This document shows positions 23,369-38,050 of a DNA stretch of 64,000 nucleotides, in pieces. The position numbers and the translations under genes were made by a program. The notes under the pieces were generated by a model. The model searched no databases, was not told the DNA's origin, and worked only from the letters and a program-made list of their open reading frames with translations. Origin of the DNA: Salipiger sp. H15 (GTDB lineage Bacteria > Pseudomonadota > Alphaproteobacteria > Rhodobacterales > Rhodobacteraceae); the NCBI RefSeq assembly GCF_040409955.1, contig NZ_CP123385.1, forward strand, positions 124,001 to 188,000. Reading direction: 5' to 3'. How positions within the stretch are numbered: position 1 is the stretch's first letter; each line of letters begins with the position of its first letter.

Positions 23369-24847
23369 ATGACCGACCTGCCGCATTACCAGCTCTACAT
23401 CGACGGCGCCTTCTGCGACGGGGCGACGGGCCAGACGCTGCGGACGGAGAACCCCGCCACCGGCACGCCTTGGGCCAGCTTCGCCTGCGCCGCGCCCGCC
23501 GACGTGGACCGCGCCGTGACCGCCGCGCGCCGCGCGCTCGACGACCCGGACTGGCGCGACCTCAGCCAGACCAAGCGCGGCAAGCTGCTCTACCGGCTCG
23601 CCGATCTCGTCGAGCAGCACGCGCCGGAGCTGGGGCGGCTCGAGACCACCGACAGCGGCAAGCTGCTGGCCGAGACCGCCAGCCAGACCGCCTATGTCGC
23701 CGACTATTACCGCTACTACGCCGGGCTCGCCGACAAGATCGAGGGCGCGGTGCTGCCGATCGACAAGCCGGACATGCACGTTTTCACCAAGCCCCTGCCG
23801 ATCGGCGTGGTCGCCGCCGTGGTGCCGTGGAACGCGCAGATGTTCCTCACTGCCACCAAGCTCGGCCCGGCGCTGGCGGCGGGCTGCACGGTGGTGCTGA
23901 AGGCCTCCGAAGTGGCCCCGGTGCCGATGCTGGAGTTCGCCCGGCTGATCCACGAGGCCGGCTTCCCGCCCGGCGTCGTCTCGGTGATCACCGGCGACGC
24001 GAAGGGCTGTGCCATTCCGCTCACCAGCCATCCCGAGGTGGACCGCATCGCCTTCACCGGCGGGCCCGAGACGGCGCGCTACGTGATCCGCAACTCGGCC
24101 GAGAACTTCGCGGTGACCACGCTGGAGCTCGGCGGCAAGTCCCCGATCCTCGTCTTCGACGACGCCGACCTCGATGGCGCGGCCAATGCGCTGATCGCGG
24201 GCAACTTCGGCGCCTCGGGGCAGAGCTGCGTCGCCGGATCGCGCGGGCTCGTGCAGCGCGGCATCCTTGATGCGCTGGTCGCGAAGATCACCGAGAAGGC
24301 GGCAGGCATCGTGGTGGGCGACCCGCTCGATCCGGCAAGCCACATGGGGCCGCTCTGCACCCGCGCGCAGGTCGAACTGATCGGGCGAACGCTGGCGCAG
24401 GCGCAGGCGCAGGGCGCGACGCTGCGCTTCGGCGGGGCGCCGCTGGACCGGCCGGGCAACTACATGGCGCCGACGCTGGTCGAGTGCGCCTCGCCCGAGA
24501 TCGCCACGCTGCACACCGAGATGTTCGGCCCGGTCATGTCGCTGCTGGCCTTCGACACCGAGGAGGAGGCGATCGCGCTCGCCAATGACAGCCTCTACGG
24601 GCTGGGCTCGGGGGTCTTCACCCAGAACCTCGCCCGCGCCCACCGGGTCTCGGGGCGGCTGCGCGCAGGGATCTGCTGGGTGAACACCTACCGCGCGATC
24701 TCGCCCATCGCGCCCTTCGGCGGCTTCGGCGACTCAGGGTACGGGCGCGAGGCGGGGATGGAGGCGATCAAGGACTACACCCGCACACGGACGACATGGA
24801 TCAGCACCTCGGCAGAGCCGATGTCCAATCCCTTCGTGATGCGGTGA
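23369..24847 (+). CDS. Aldehyde dehydrogenase (betaine-aldehyde-dehydrogenase-like)
   Basis: The 492-residue protein carries all ALDH motifs: VAAVVPWNAQMFL, LELGGKSPILVF, the catalytic Cys in SGQSCVAGSR and FGGFGDSGYGREAG. It closes the LysR-controlled operon, starting nine bases after the monooxygenase gene with GGAG upstream. It probably oxidises a semialdehyde formed by the earlier steps. A strong hairpin follows. Confidence 0.93.
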   Translation: MTDLPHYQLYIDGAFCDGATGQTLRTENPATGTPWASFACAAPADVDRAVTAARRALDDPDWRDLSQTKRGKLLYRLADLVEQHAPELGRLETTDSGKLLAETASQTAYVADYYRYYAGLADKIEGAVLPIDKPDMHVFTKPLPIGVVAAVVPWNAQMFLTATKLGPALAAGCTVVLKASEVAPVPMLEFARLIHEAGFPPGVVSVITGDAKGCAIPLTSHPEVDRIAFTGGPETARYVIRNSAENFAVTTLELGGKSPILVFDDADLDGAANALIAGNFGASGQSCVAGSRGLVQRGILDALVAKITEKAAGIVVGDPLDPASHMGPLCTRAQVELIGRTLAQAQAQGATLRFGGAPLDRPGNYMAPTLVECASPEIATLHTEMFGPVMSLLAFDTEEEAIALANDSLYGLGSGVFTQNLARAHRVSGRLRAGICWVNTYRAISPIAPFGGFGDSGYGREAGMEAIKDYTRTRTTWISTSAEPMSNPFVMR

Positions 24848-24851
24848 GAGC

Positions 24852-24873
24852 GGAGCCGGGCGTGCCCGGCTCC
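24852..24873. terminator. Hairpin terminator between ALDH and map
   Basis: GGAGCCGGGC and GCCCGGCTCC form a perfect 10-base stem (24852-24861 with 24864-24873) a few bases after the ALDH stop, in the gap between convergent genes. There is no clear T tract on either side. Confidence 0.6.
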
Positions 24874-24880
24874 AGACACG

Positions 24881-25708
24881 TCAGCCCCAGGTCGGGTGGA
24901 ACTTTCCGCCCGGCGAGAGGGTGAAGATCTCGGCCCCGTCCGCGGTCACGCCGACGGAATGCTCGAACTGCGCCGAGAGCGACTTGTCGCGGGTCACCGC
25001 GGTCCAGTCGTCGGCGAGCACCTTGGTCTCGGGGCGGCCGAGGTTCACCATCGGCTCGATGGTGAAGAACATGCCCTCTTCCAGCACCGGCCCGGTGCCC
25101 GGGCGGCCGTAGTGCAGCACGTTGGGCGCGGCGTGGAACACCCGGCCCAGCCCGTGGCCGCAGAAGTCGCGCACCACCGACATGCGCTGCGCCTCGACAT
25201 AGGTCTGGATGGCGTGGCCGATGTCGCCGAAGGTGTTGCCCGGCTTCACCGCCTCGATGCCCAGCATGAGCGAATCGTGGGTCACCTCGATCAGCCGCTC
25301 GGCCTTGCGCGAGAGCTTGCCGGCCACGTACATCCGCGAGGTGTCGCCGTACCAGCCGTCGACGATCACCGTGACGTCGACGTTGAGGATGTCGCCGTCC
25401 TTCAGCTTCTTGTCGCCGGGGATGCCGTGGCAGACCACGTGGTTGATCGAGATGCAGCTGGCGTGCTGGTAGCCCTTGTAACCAATGGTCGCCGAGACCG
25501 CGCCCGCGTCCTCGACCGCGCCGCGGATGAAATCGTCGATCTCCGCCGTGGTCCGGCCCGGCTCGACCAGCGGCGCGATCTGGTCGAGGATGCGCGCGGC
25601 CAGTTCGCCGGCCTTCTGCATGCCGGCAAAGTCGGCGGATTCGTGGATGCGGATGCCGTCGCGGGTGAGACGGCCGCTCGTGTCGTTTCGCAAGACGGGG
25701 CGCTCCAT
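24881..25708 (-). CDS. map: Type I methionine aminopeptidase
   Basis: The enzyme removes initiator methionine from nascent proteins. The 275-residue protein has the pita-bread fold motifs: SINHVVCHGIPGD, LNVDVTVIVDGWYGDTSRMY (two metal Asp), the His in FCGHGLGRVFHAAPNV, FFTIEPMVNLG (Glu) and QFEHSVGVT (Glu). An N-terminal tail of about 20 residues precedes the catalytic core, as in other alphaproteobacterial forms. The ATG at 25708 has GGGAAGAG upstream; longer starts are not supported. Confidence 0.95.
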   Translation of the reverse strand: MERPVLRNDTSGRLTRDGIRIHESADFAGMQKAGELAARILDQIAPLVEPGRTTAEIDDFIRGAVEDAGAVSATIGYKGYQHASCISINHVVCHGIPGDKKLKDGDILNVDVTVIVDGWYGDTSRMYVAGKLSRKAERLIEVTHDSLMLGIEAVKPGNTFGDIGHAIQTYVEAQRMSVVRDFCGHGLGRVFHAAPNVLHYGRPGTGPVLEEGMFFTIEPMVNLGRPETKVLADDWTAVTRDKSLSAQFEHSVGVTADGAEIFTLSPGGKFHPTWG

Positions 25709-25738
25709 GGGTCTCTTCCCTTCAATACTTAATGCGTG

Positions 25739-25775
25739 TTGCGTCCCATTGCCAGAGGATGGCAGGGGAACGCAA
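25739..25775 (-). other. Imperfect hairpin in the map leader
   Basis: TTGCGT/ACGCAA, CCC/GGG and TGCC/GGCA segments pair in order with small bulges and a seven-base loop, 31 bases upstream of map. It may be a leader structure or an operator. The rest of the 278-base map-mscS gap is GC-rich, with no clear promoter. Confidence 0.3.
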
Positions 25776-25986
25776 TGGCATGTCCCTGCGTTAAGACCCG
25801 CGGTGCGGGTCCGCCTGCGGGACCTGCCTGCCCCGGCACCGGCGGGAAAACCGCCGGAAGCAACCGCCGAACAACACTGCCCGAAGGGGATCGGGCCACC
25901 ATGAAACGAAGTCGCGCCGGTCGCAGCGGCGCGCGGATGAGGCACAGTTCACGACACGGGCCGCAAGAAAGGAACATCGAGGGACA

Positions 25987-26886
25987 ATGGACAGTATCAA
26001 CGAGGTCATGAACACCGAGATCTACAACGGCACGTCGCTTTCGGACGTGTTCACGCTGGATTTCCTTGCAAGCATGCTCGGCAACGTGGTGGCGGCGATC
26101 CTGCTGCTGCTGGTCGGGCTCTTCATCGGGCGCTGGGTCAAGGGGCGCATCACCGCCATGTCGGCGCGCAGCGCCCGGCTCGACGACACGCTCTTCAACT
26201 TCCTCGGCAACATCGCCCGCTACACGGTGATGATCTTCACCATCCTCGTGGTGCTCAACACCTTCGGCGTGCAGACGACCTCGGTCATCGCGGCGCTCGG
26301 CGCCGCCGGTCTCGCCGTCGGCCTCGCGCTGCAGGGCACGCTGTCGAACGTCGCGGCGGGGGTGATGATCATCGTCTTCCGCCCGATCAAGCTGGGCGAT
26401 TTCGTCTCGGTCGCGGGCCAGTCGGGCACGGTGAAGGACATCACGCTCAACACCACCGAGCTTGCCAGCCTCAGCAACACGCAGGTCATCATCCCGAACT
26501 CCGAGGTCTGGGGCAACGTGATCGAGAACTACTCGGTCTACCGGACGCGCCGGGCGGAGTGGAGCTTCGGCGTCGGCTACGGCGCGAACCTCGCCACCGC
26601 CGAGCGGGTGATCCGCGACACGATCATGGCCGACCCGCGCGCGCTGAACGAGCCCGCGCCCTTCATCCAGGTGAACGGGCTGAACGAGAGCTCGGTCGAC
26701 TTCCTCGTCCGGGTCTGGGTGGCGAGCGCCGATTTCTTCCAGTTCCAGGCCGACATGAAGCGCAAGGTGAAGGAGGCGCTGGACGCGAACGGCGTCGACA
26801 TCCCCTTCCCGACGCGCACGCTGCACCTCGCGCGCGACGAGGAGCCCGCCACCGAGGCGCGGCCGGCGGCATCGCGGCTGGCCTGA
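25987..26886 (+). CDS. mscS: MscS family small-conductance mechanosensitive channel
   Basis: The 299-residue protein has three N-terminal membrane helices. The third is the Gly/Ala-rich pore helix VIAALGAAGLAVGLALQGTLSNVAAGVMIIV, ending in the beta-domain entry FRPIKLGDFVSVAGQSGTV. A cytoplasmic cage domain follows (NTQVIIPNSEVWGNVIENYS). It acts as an osmotic safety valve in the inner membrane. The length is close to E. coli MscS (286). It is divergent from map and appears monocistronic. Confidence 0.93.
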   Translation: MDSINEVMNTEIYNGTSLSDVFTLDFLASMLGNVVAAILLLLVGLFIGRWVKGRITAMSARSARLDDTLFNFLGNIARYTVMIFTILVVLNTFGVQTTSVIAALGAAGLAVGLALQGTLSNVAAGVMIIVFRPIKLGDFVSVAGQSGTVKDITLNTTELASLSNTQVIIPNSEVWGNVIENYSVYRTRRAEWSFGVGYGANLATAERVIRDTIMADPRALNEPAPFIQVNGLNESSVDFLVRVWVASADFFQFQADMKRKVKEALDANGVDIPFPTRTLHLARDEEPATEARPAASRLA

Positions 26887-26973
26887 GCCGGCGCGGGATG
26901 CTCCGGAGGATGGGGGCCCGGCCCCCGTCCGATGGCGCGCAGTGGCCGGGATCTCTCCGCCCGGCGGAAGGCG

Positions 26974-27681
26974 TCAGGAGGCCCGGAACGGCAGCGGCGC
27001 GCCGAGGCTGATCTCTTCGGGGGTGATGTCGCAGCCGAGCGCCAGCACCTCGACCCCCGCCGCAGCGGCCGATGCGAAGGCCGTCGCATAGGACGGGTCG
27101 ATGTCGGCGGCGAGCGTCACCTCGACCGCGTCGGTGCGCTGCACGAGATAGAGCATCACCGCACGGTGGCCCTGCGCCACCATCGCCGCGAGTTCGCCCA
27201 GATGCTTGGTACCGCGCGCGGTGACGCTGTCGGGGAACTCGGCGAGGCCGGGCCGGCGCGAGAGCGTCACCGATTTCACCTCGACGTAGCAGTCGCGCCG
27301 GCCCTCGCCACTCAGCAGGAAGTCGATGCGGCTCTTCTCGCCGTAGCGCACCTCGGGACGGACCGCCGCGTAACCCTCGAGCCCCGCCACCTGCCCCGCC
27401 TCGAGCGCCGCGCGCAGCACGCGGTTCGGCACGCCGGTGTCGACCCCGGTAAAGGCGCCGCTCTCGTGCTCGAGCAGCCGCCAGGCGTAGTTCAGCTTTC
27501 GCTTCGGATCATCGTTCGGCTCGAGCCAGATCTTCGACCCGGGCTCCGCCATGCCCAGCATGCTGCCGGGGTTGGCGACATGGGCGGTGATCTCGCTGCC
27601 GTCTGCAAGCTGGCAATCCGCGAGGAAACGCTTGTAGCGGCGCAGCAGGCGGGCGGGGATGAGCGGGGTGTCGAAACGCAT
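26974..27681 (-). CDS. sfsA: SfsA family protein (DNA/RNA nuclease-like)
   Basis: The 235-residue protein contains the SfsA patterns RFLADCQLADGSEITAHVANPGSM, ARGTKHLGELAAM and the PD-(D/E)XK-like core in SRIDFLLSGEGRRDCYVEVKSVTL. SfsA was named for sugar fermentation stimulation in E. coli, and recent family annotation treats it as a nuclease. The length agrees with the family. The ATG at 27681 fits the conserved FDTPLIPARLLRRYKRFLAD start. It follows glpR on the same strand with a 37-base gap. Confidence 0.92.
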   Translation of the reverse strand: MRFDTPLIPARLLRRYKRFLADCQLADGSEITAHVANPGSMLGMAEPGSKIWLEPNDDPKRKLNYAWRLLEHESGAFTGVDTGVPNRVLRAALEAGQVAGLEGYAAVRPEVRYGEKSRIDFLLSGEGRRDCYVEVKSVTLSRRPGLAEFPDSVTARGTKHLGELAAMVAQGHRAVMLYLVQRTDAVEVTLAADIDPSYATAFASAAAAGVEVLALGCDITPEEISLGAPLPFRAS

Positions 27682-27718
27682 GCGCCGAGCTATAGCGGCC
27701 GCCACGATGGGCGCAAGC

Positions 27719-28486
27719 TCAGCCCCGCCCGGCGACGATCACCTCGCAGCCCCAGTCGGCGCAGGCCGCGGCCAGCCCGGGCTCGAGCGGCGCATCCGTG
27801 AGGAACTTGTCGATCTCGGCCAGCGAGGCGATGCGCGCCGGCGCGCTGCGGCGGAACTTGGTGTGGTCGGCGACAAGGAAGGTGCGGCGCGACTGGCGCA
27901 GGATGGCGCGGCTGACCCCCACCTCCTGGATGTCGAAATCGAGAATGTCGCCCTCGGCATCGAGCGCCGAGCAGCCGATCACCGCGAGGTCGAACTTGAA
28001 CTGCCGGATGCTCTCGGTCGCCAGCGCGCCGATGAGCCCGCCGTCGGTGCGGCGCAGGCTGCCGCCGCTCACCAGCACCTCGCAATCGGGGTTGGCGACG
28101 AGGATGTTGGCGACGTTCATGTTGTTGGTCACCACCATCAGCCCCTTGTGGTGCAGAAGCTCGCGCGCCACCGCCTCGGTGCTGGTGCCGATGTTGAGAA
28201 AGAGCGAGATGCCGTGCGGGATGCGCGCCGCGCAGGCGCGGGCAATGGCGCCCTTTGCCTCCATGTTGAGGTGCCGCCGCTCCTCGTAGCCTATGTTCAT
28301 CGTCCCCGAGGGCAGCACCGCCCCGCCATGCACCCGCTCGAGACGGCCGCTGTCGGCAAGCTCGCTGAGATCACGCCGGATGGTCTGCAGCGTGACGCCG
28401 AAATGCTGCGCGAGCCCCTCGACGGTCACCTTGCCGTCGCGGCGGGCGATCTCGAGAATCTCCGGGTGGCGAAAGGACTGGGACAT
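27719..28486 (-). CDS. glpR: DeoR-family glycerol-3-phosphate regulon repressor
   Basis: The 255-residue protein has a DeoR helix-turn-helix at residues 5-57 (HPEILEIARRDGKVTVEGLAQ, QTIRRDLSELADSGRLERVHGGAV) and a C-terminal sugar-phosphate sensor domain with NIGTSTEAVARELL. Divergence from glpD and the glycerol transporter operon identifies it as GlpR, which would be released from DNA by glycerol-3-phosphate. Similar TTCG(N)TTT-type elements lie near both starts in the shared intergenic region. Confidence 0.9.
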   Translation of the reverse strand: MSQSFRHPEILEIARRDGKVTVEGLAQHFGVTLQTIRRDLSELADSGRLERVHGGAVLPSGTMNIGYEERRHLNMEAKGAIARACAARIPHGISLFLNIGTSTEAVARELLHHKGLMVVTNNMNVANILVANPDCEVLVSGGSLRRTDGGLIGALATESIRQFKFDLAVIGCSALDAEGDILDFDIQEVGVSRAILRQSRRTFLVADHTKFRRSAPARIASLAEIDKFLTDAPLEPGLAAACADWGCEVIVAGRG

Positions 28487-28488
28487 GC

Positions 28489-28513
28489 GTGTTCGGTTTC
28501 TTTCGTTTTGCGC
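28489..28513. promoter_or_regulatory. Candidate GlpR site near the glpR start
   Basis: Adjacent copies of a TTCGGTTTC/TTTCGTTTT element lie immediately upstream of the glpR start codon. Together with the matching inverse element near glpD they resemble DeoR-family direct-repeat operators. Autoregulation is inferred. Confidence 0.5.
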
Positions 28514-28642
28514 GCGGGTAGCGGCAGAAAAGCCGCAAACACGCGGACGATCCAGCGAAATCGTTGCTGCACCTGCGAAGATGCGGCGAGCGATTGCAGT
28601 AAAACCACAGGAATTCAAAGAGGAATTTCCACCGCGCTCCAC

Positions 28643-28664
28643 TTCGAACAAAAACGAAAACAAA
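28643..28664. promoter_or_regulatory. Candidate GlpR site upstream of glpD
   Basis: TTCGAACAAAA followed by ACGAAAACAAA forms a direct repeat of (A)CGAA(A)ACAAA, the reverse of the TTTCGTTTT element beside glpR. It sits about 60-80 bases before the glpD start, in an AT-rich patch where the promoter should be. Confidence 0.55.
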
Positions 28665-28721
28665 TCTCTTGCGTGGATGCGCGGCGCAGGGGTAGCTTCA
28701 TCCCAAGTCTGGAGAACCCGC

Positions 28722-30314
28722 GTGTCCGAAACCACCCCTCAGAGCCCAGTCGACCTCTTCGTCATCGGTGGCGGAATCAACGGCTGCGGCATCGCGCGCG
28801 ACGCGGCGGGGCGCGGTCTTTCGGTCACCCTGGCCGAGATGGGCGATCTCGCCTCGGCGACCTCCTCGGCCTCGACCAAGCTCTTCCACGGCGGGCTGCG
28901 CTACCTCGAATATCTCGAGGTGCGGCTGGTGCACGAGGCGCTGGTCGAACGCGAGGTGCTGCTGCGCGCCATGCCGCACATCAGCTGGCCGATGCGCTTC
29001 GTGCTGCCCTACCACCCCGACATGCGCTTCGAGAGCGAGACGCCGATCTCGAAGATGCTGGGCCTTGCCATGCCCTGGATGAAGGGCCGCCGCCCGGCCT
29101 GGCTGATCCGGCTCGGGCTCTTCATGTACGACAATCTCGGCGGGCGGAAGATCCTGCCCGGCACCGCGACCCTGTCGCTGAAGGGCACGCCGGAAGGCGC
29201 GCCGCTGCAGCCGCGCTTCACCCGCGCCTACGAATATTCCGACTGCTGGGTCGAGGATTCCCGGCTCGTGGTGCTCAACGCCCGCGACGCCGAGACGCGC
29301 GGCGCGCGCATCCTGACCCGCACCAAGGTCATCCATGCCCGGCGCGAGGGCGCGCTCTGGCGGATCGACACCGAGGATGCCGAGACCGGCGCCCCCGCGA
29401 CCCATCACGCGCGGATGCTGGTCAACGCCGGCGGGCCCTGGGTCGGCGAGATCATCCACGACACCATCGACCTGCCCTCGCGGGCGGGCGTGCGGCTGGT
29501 GCGCGGCAGCCATATCGTGACGCGCCGGCTCTACGATCATGACAAGTGCTACTTCTTCCAGGGCCGCGACGGGCGGATCATCTTCGCCATCCCCTACGAG
29601 CGCGATTTCACCCTGATCGGCACCACCGACGCCGAGCATGACGATCCCGATCGCCGCCCGGTCTGCACGCCCGAGGAACAGGCCTACCTGATCCGCTTCG
29701 CCAACCAGTATTTCGCCATGCCGATCGCGGATGCGGACGTGGTCTGGACCTATTCCGGCGTGCGCCCGCTCTACGACGACGGCGCCTCGAGCGCCACGGC
29801 CGCGACGCGCGACTACACGCTGAAGGTCGACGCGGCGGGCGCGCCCCTGCTCAACGTCTTCGGCGGCAAGATCACCACCTACCGGCGGCTCGCGGAAAGC
29901 GCGCTCGAGAAGATCGGCGCGCACCTGGCGCTGAAGTCCGGCCCCTGGACGGCCGGCGTGCCGATGCCCGGCGGCGATTTCCCGGTCGACGGCTTCGACG
30001 CCCTCGTGCACAGTCTGGAGGGGAAATATCCCTTCCTTGGAGAGGTTTGGGCGCGCCGGCTTGCGCGCGCCTACGGCACCGAGGCCGAGATGCTGCTCGG
30101 CGAGGCAAGGCGCGTGGAGGACCTGGGGAGGGACTTCGGCGCCACGCTCACCGAGGCGGAAGTGACCTGGCTGATGCGGCGCGAGTTCGCCCGCACGGCC
30201 GAGGACGTGGTGTGGCGACGCACCAAGCTCGGGCTGCGCCTGGGCGAGGAGGAGATTTCGGCGCTGGACGGCTGGATGGCATCCCGCCGGGAAAGGGCCG
30301 ACGCCGCCGAATAG
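28722..30314 (+). CDS. glpD: Glycerol-3-phosphate dehydrogenase, FAD-dependent (aerobic)
   Basis: The membrane-associated enzyme oxidises glycerol-3-phosphate to dihydroxyacetone phosphate and feeds electrons to ubiquinone. The 530-residue protein has the FAD motif VDLFVIGGGINGCGIARDAAGRG at residues 9-31, the family block TSSASTKLFHGGLRYLE, and FGGKITTYRRLAESALEK toward the C-terminus. A GTG start at 28722 is chosen because CTGGAGA lies just upstream; longer in-frame starts would run into the operator region. It heads the seven-gene glycerol operon, and glpS begins 36 bases later. Confidence 0.94.
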   Translation: MSETTPQSPVDLFVIGGGINGCGIARDAAGRGLSVTLAEMGDLASATSSASTKLFHGGLRYLEYLEVRLVHEALVEREVLLRAMPHISWPMRFVLPYHPDMRFESETPISKMLGLAMPWMKGRRPAWLIRLGLFMYDNLGGRKILPGTATLSLKGTPEGAPLQPRFTRAYEYSDCWVEDSRLVVLNARDAETRGARILTRTKVIHARREGALWRIDTEDAETGAPATHHARMLVNAGGPWVGEIIHDTIDLPSRAGVRLVRGSHIVTRRLYDHDKCYFFQGRDGRIIFAIPYERDFTLIGTTDAEHDDPDRRPVCTPEEQAYLIRFANQYFAMPIADADVVWTYSGVRPLYDDGASSATAATRDYTLKVDAAGAPLLNVFGGKITTYRRLAESALEKIGAHLALKSGPWTAGVPMPGGDFPVDGFDALVHSLEGKYPFLGEVWARRLARAYGTEAEMLLGEARRVEDLGRDFGATLTEAEVTWLMRREFARTAEDVVWRRTKLGLRLGEEEISALDGWMASRRERADAAE

Positions 30315-30350
30315 CACGGCGGTCAGGTACGGCGCGGGGAGGAGGACCTT

Positions 30351-31439
30351 ATGACGCTGGAATTGAAGGGCGTTTCGAAGATGGTCGAGGGGCAGATGCA
30401 CATCGCCCCGACCGATCTCACGCTCGCGAACGGCACGATGAACGTGCTGCTGGGCCCGACCCTGTCGGGCAAGACCTCGCTGATGCGGCTGATGGCGGGG
30501 CTCGATGCGCCCTCGGCCGGGAAGATCTACTGGGAGGGCAAGGACGTCACCGGGATGCGGGTGCAGGACCGCAAGGTGGCGATGGTCTACCAGCAGTTCA
30601 TCAACTACCCCTCGATGACCGTCTACGACAACATCGCCTCGCCGATGAAGCTGATGGGCGCGGACAAGGCCGAGATCGACCGCCGCGTGCGCGAGAGCGC
30701 CGAGCTGATGAAGCTGACCCCCTTCCTTGCCCGCAAGCCGCTGGAGCTGTCGGGCGGCCAGCAGCAGCGCTGCGCGCTGGCGCGGGCGCTGGTGAAGAAC
30801 GCGGGGCTGGTGCTGCTCGACGAGCCGTTGGCCAACCTCGACTACAAGCTGCGCGAAGAGCTGAGGGTTGAAATTCCAAAGATATTCGAGGCTTCTGGCT
30901 CGATCTTCGTCTACGCCACGACCGAGCCCGAGGAGGCGCTGCTGCTGGGCGGCAACACCGCGACGCTCTGGGAGGGCCGCGTCACGCAGTTCGGCCCGAC
31001 GCCCGAGGTCTACCGCCAGCCGCTCGACGCGACCACCGCGCGCGTCTTCAGCGACCCGCCGATGAACTTCCTGCAGATCTCCAAGACCGGCGAGCGGCTG
31101 ATGTTCGGCGAGGGCCAGAGCGCGCCCGCCTCCGGCAAGCTCAAGAACCTGCCCGACGGGCGCTACATGGCGGGCTTCCGGCCCAACCACCTCGAGATCC
31201 GGCAGCACGAGCCCGACGCGCTGCGCTTCCGCACCGAGCTGCAGGTGACCGAGCTGACCGGCTCCGAGACCTTCGTGCACCTCGGCCACCACGGCGAGCG
31301 CTGGGTGGGGCTCATCAGCGGCGTGCATGACCTGCCGATAGGCCAGCCGCTCGATGTCTGGCTCTCGCCCCGGCACGTCTATGTCTTCGGCGAGAACGGC
31401 GCGCTGGTCGCCCCCGCCGCCTATGCGCAAGCCGCCTGA
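30351..31439 (+). CDS. glpS: Glycerol ABC transporter ATPase GlpS
   Basis: The 362-residue CUT1-type ATPase has Walker A GPTLSGKTS (35-43), Q-loop Gln (VYQQF, 80-84), intact signature LSGGQ (133-137), Walker B LVLLDE (153-158) and a C-terminal TOBE-like domain. The switch His expected at about 191 is replaced by Thr (YATTEPEEA where homologues have YVTHDQxEA). By homology with the Rhizobium leguminosarum glpSTPQUV system it energises glycerol import, paired with GlpT. GGAGGAGG precedes the ATG. Confidence 0.9.
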   Translation: MTLELKGVSKMVEGQMHIAPTDLTLANGTMNVLLGPTLSGKTSLMRLMAGLDAPSAGKIYWEGKDVTGMRVQDRKVAMVYQQFINYPSMTVYDNIASPMKLMGADKAEIDRRVRESAELMKLTPFLARKPLELSGGQQQRCALARALVKNAGLVLLDEPLANLDYKLREELRVEIPKIFEASGSIFVYATTEPEEALLLGGNTATLWEGRVTQFGPTPEVYRQPLDATTARVFSDPPMNFLQISKTGERLMFGEGQSAPASGKLKNLPDGRYMAGFRPNHLEIRQHEPDALRFRTELQVTELTGSETFVHLGHHGERWVGLISGVHDLPIGQPLDVWLSPRHVYVFGENGALVAPAAYAQAA

Positions 31440-31451
31440 GGAGGAGGCGAC

Positions 31452-33403
<1,952 letters not shown>

Positions 33404-33404
33404 G

Positions 33405-34262
<858 letters not shown>

Positions 34263-34275
34263 GAGGAGAAAGACC

Positions 34276-34548
34276 ATGGACTGGATGGCATGGACCTGGC
34301 CCACGGCCGCCTTCTTCGGAACCATCGCCCTTCTGCTGGTGATCTTCACCGTGCTGGCGATCCGCTTCCCCGAGACCCCGCGCCACGGGATCCTCGGCAT
34401 CGAGACCACCCGCGGAGACCGGCTCTTCATCACGCTCCTGGGCTCGGCCTTCATCAATCTCGCCTGGCTCGGCCTTGTCGGCCAGGCGCAGCCGGCGGCG
34501 CTCGTCGTCTGCCTGATCTACGCGGTGGCGGTGTTCCGCTGGGTCTGA
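34276..34548 (+). CDS. glpU: Small membrane protein GlpU (DUF2160)
   Basis: The 90-residue protein has two to three hydrophobic helices (FFGTIALLLVIFTVLAI and the C-terminal AALVVCLIYAVAVFRWV) around the motif PRHGILGIETTRGDRLF, which marks DUF2160. It is always found between the permease and binding-protein genes of this operon type, and its role in glycerol uptake is unknown. GAGGAGA precedes the ATG. Confidence 0.85.
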   Translation: MDWMAWTWPTAAFFGTIALLLVIFTVLAIRFPETPRHGILGIETTRGDRLFITLLGSAFINLAWLGLVGQAQPAALVVCLIYAVAVFRWV

Positions 34549-34626
34549 GACCCGGCAGAGCCCCGGCCGGGCAGGAGGAGCCCGGACCACCGCACCTGTC
34601 AAAACGGTTCAATAAGGGAGGAAACC

Positions 34627-36330
<1,704 letters not shown>

Positions 36331-36340
36331 GCTGACTTCG

Positions 36341-36370
36341 CGGGGGCAGGCCATGGCCTGCCCCCGTTTT
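36341..36370 (+). terminator. Strong intrinsic terminator after the glycerol transporter operon
   Basis: CGGGGGCAGGCCA (36341-36353) pairs perfectly with TGGCCTGCCCCCG (36354-36366), followed by TTTT. It separates glpV from glpK, so glpK is likely expressed from its own promoter or by partial readthrough. Confidence 0.88.
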
Positions 36371-36522
36371 CTCGTCTTCGCCATGGCCAGACGCGGCCAT
36401 CGCCGATACGAGTCGGGCAAGAGACTGATCCGGGACGCAAAACCCCGGGGTCAGGGATCGCGCAGGGATCGCCCCGCGCATCCGACAGGACAGACGACAC
36501 CACAGAAGGCCGGAAGACACCC

Positions 36523-38034
<1,512 letters not shown>

Positions 38035-38050
38035 GCGCTTCGGGGCGGGA

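Noticed and set aside
21503-24643. Minus-strand open frame of over 1000 codons
   Set aside because: It lies opposite three well-supported genes (hydrolase, LLM monooxygenase, ALDH) and its translation is compositionally biased, with no domain.
25736-26011. A 91-codon plus-strand frame upstream of mscS
   Set aside because: It overlaps the mscS start, has no good ribosome site and an unstructured composition; the region reads better as a leader.
26912-26926. GGGGG/CCCCC inverted repeat after mscS as a terminator
   Set aside because: The five-pair stem has no T tract and is common by chance in GC-rich DNA, so it was not listed.
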